Shown: piece by piece, positions 5,887-6,602 of the stretch
Layout of the letters: each line of letters starts with the position of its first letter
Position numbering within the stretch: the stretch's first letter is position 1
NCBI GenBank assembly: GCA_031270525.1
Contig: JAISXN010000228.1
Coordinates: 1-6,602, forward strand
Length of the DNA: 6,602 bases
From: Candidatus Symbiothrix sp.
GTDB taxonomy: Bacteria; Bacteroidota; Bacteroidia; Bacteroidales; Azobacteroidaceae
Direction of reading: 5' to 3'
Program-made: the position numbers and the translations under genes
Notes under the pieces: generated by a model
Told to the model about the DNA's origin: nothing
The model's database searches: none
Seen by the model: the letters and a program-made list of their open reading frames with translations, nothing else

Positions 5887-6602
5887 ATGCATACGGAGAA
5901 AATAATAATTGATTTAATGCGCGGAAATTCCCGGTATGACAAAAAAACGCAGGTAAGTTTATCGGAAATAATCGAAAAATATCCTTATTTTCAAACGGCG
6001 CATTTACTTTATACGTTGAACCTCTTTCACTTAGAAGATGCGCATTTTCTTTATGACTTGCGGAAAACGGCGGTTTATCTGAACGACCGGAGAAAACTTT
6101 TCTTCCTGGTTGAAAACCGTTTTTTTGACTTGGATAAAATTGAGGCTTTGCAACATGAAATTCCCAAAAACGCGGATTCCGTTTTCAACTTGATTGATTC
6201 TTTTTTGTCCGAAAAAGAAGAAACATTCGACGAACCGGAAGAAATACAGGATTCTCCCGCTGTTTCGACCGATTATGTCAGCAGCTATTTATCTGAAAAC
6301 CAGGAAGAAAAGACAGAAGATATCAAACCGTTGCAATTTCAGGATGCAATCGACCTGTTTTTGGCAAAAGACGAGATTTCTCCTATAAAAATCGAACTAA
6401 ATAATCAGGATAAAGAGGAAAAAATACCAATTCCCGATGTGGAAGAAGTTGATGACAGCGACTTTTTTTCCGAAACATTAGCAAAAATTTATATCAAACA
6501 GCGGAAATATGACAAGGCTTTGGAAATTATTCGTAAAATAGTTTTGTTTTATCCGGAAAAAAGTAGTTACTTTGCAGACCAAATTCAAATGTTGGAAGAT
6601 TT
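5887..6602 (+). CDS. TPR-like protein of the lptE neighbourhood, 3'-truncated by window edge
   Basis: The frame is open from ATG 5887 to the end of the window (238 codons plus two bases) with no stop, so the gene continues to the right. Its start follows an A-rich leader (gaaaaaaat) 14 nt after lptE. The protein begins MHTEKIIIDLMRG and has no signal peptide or membrane segment. Residues 25-85 are helical and aromatic-rich (YPYFQTAHLLYTLNL, FFLVENRFFDLD). Residues 108-190 are highly acidic and probably disordered. A single TPR-like helix pair follows: SETLAKIYIKQRKYDKALEI (195-214), then IRKIVLFYPEKSSYFADQI (215-233), with the Y-Q-Y-A-L-E-I and YP spacing of a TPR. The function is unknown; TPRs bind proteins, so a scaffold role linked to the envelope genes is possible. 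From memory, similar proteins occupy this slot in Bacteroides-type genomes, commonly followed by secG; that gene is outside the window. Confidence 0.82.
   Translation, partial: MHTEKIIIDLMRGNSRYDKKTQVSLSEIIEKYPYFQTAHLLYTLNLFHLEDAHFLYDLRKTAVYLNDRRKLFFLVENRFFDLDKIEALQHEIPKNADSVFNLIDSFLSEKEETFDEPEEIQDSPAVSTDYVSSYLSENQEEKTEDIKPLQFQDAIDLFLAKDEISPIKIELNNQDKEEKIPIPDVEEVDDSDFFSETLAKIYIKQRKYDKALEIIRKIVLFYPEKSSYFADQIQMLED

Noticed and set aside
6194..6388. 64-codon open frame on the + strand near the right end
   Set aside because: It overlaps the TPR-like gene in another frame and has a lysine- and serine-rich translation with no domain.
1..6602. A new defence, mobile or secondary-metabolite system
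   Set aside because: All six genes match known housekeeping or envelope families, and there is no transposase, integrase, toxin-antitoxin pair, nuclease or biosynthetic cluster. The repeats are the only unexplained structure.

Overview
The window looks like chromosomal DNA from a member of the Bacteroidales (phylum Bacteroidota), probably not one of the best-known gut species. The evidence is the family content: a carboxynorspermidine/carboxyspermidine dehydrogenase-like enzyme, a DUF3467 protein, a fused aspartokinase-homoserine dehydrogenase of about 811 residues, a receiver-less sigma-54 activator, an LptE-type lipoprotein and a TPR-like protein in series. Start codons are preceded by A-rich leaders rather than Shine-Dalgarno sequences, and the gaps hold AT-rich heptamer repeats. 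Everything supported here is on the + strand.

Layout. Bases 1-1161 hold a saccharopine-dehydrogenase-fold enzyme of the polyamine type, missing its first dozen or so residues at the left edge. Bases 1199-1507 encode a 102-residue DUF3467 protein. A 65-nt AATTACR-type heptamer inverted repeat (1511-1575) fills the next gap. Then comes thrA (1580-4015). A second, 80-nt element (4017-4096) with perfect 32-bp inverted arms built from AATTGAG heptamers fills the gap after it. Bases 4103-5344 encode a sigma-54 activator, 5363-5872 an LptE-family outer-membrane lipoprotein, and 5887-6602 the N-terminal part of a TPR-like protein that runs off the right edge.

How the genes fit together. The left half is metabolic. 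ThrA catalyses steps on either side of aspartate semialdehyde, and carboxyspermidine dehydrogenase uses that same semialdehyde to build spermidine precursors, so two consumers of one intermediate sit 418 bp apart. The right half is envelope-related: a cytoplasmic sigma-54 activator tightly linked (18-nt and 14-nt gaps) to an LPS-transport lipoprotein and a TPR-like protein. From memory, this trio recurs in Bacteroides-type genomes, often followed by secG; that continuation lies outside the window.

I see no mobile-element genes, CRISPR array, tRNA, rRNA, or clearly new multi-gene system. The most unusual feature is the pair of heptamer inverted repeats. Each occupies almost an entire intergenic gap, and subtracting either one would leave exactly 7 nt between the flanking genes. 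They also create false upstream start codons for both downstream genes. No gene-free stretch exceeds 87 nt.
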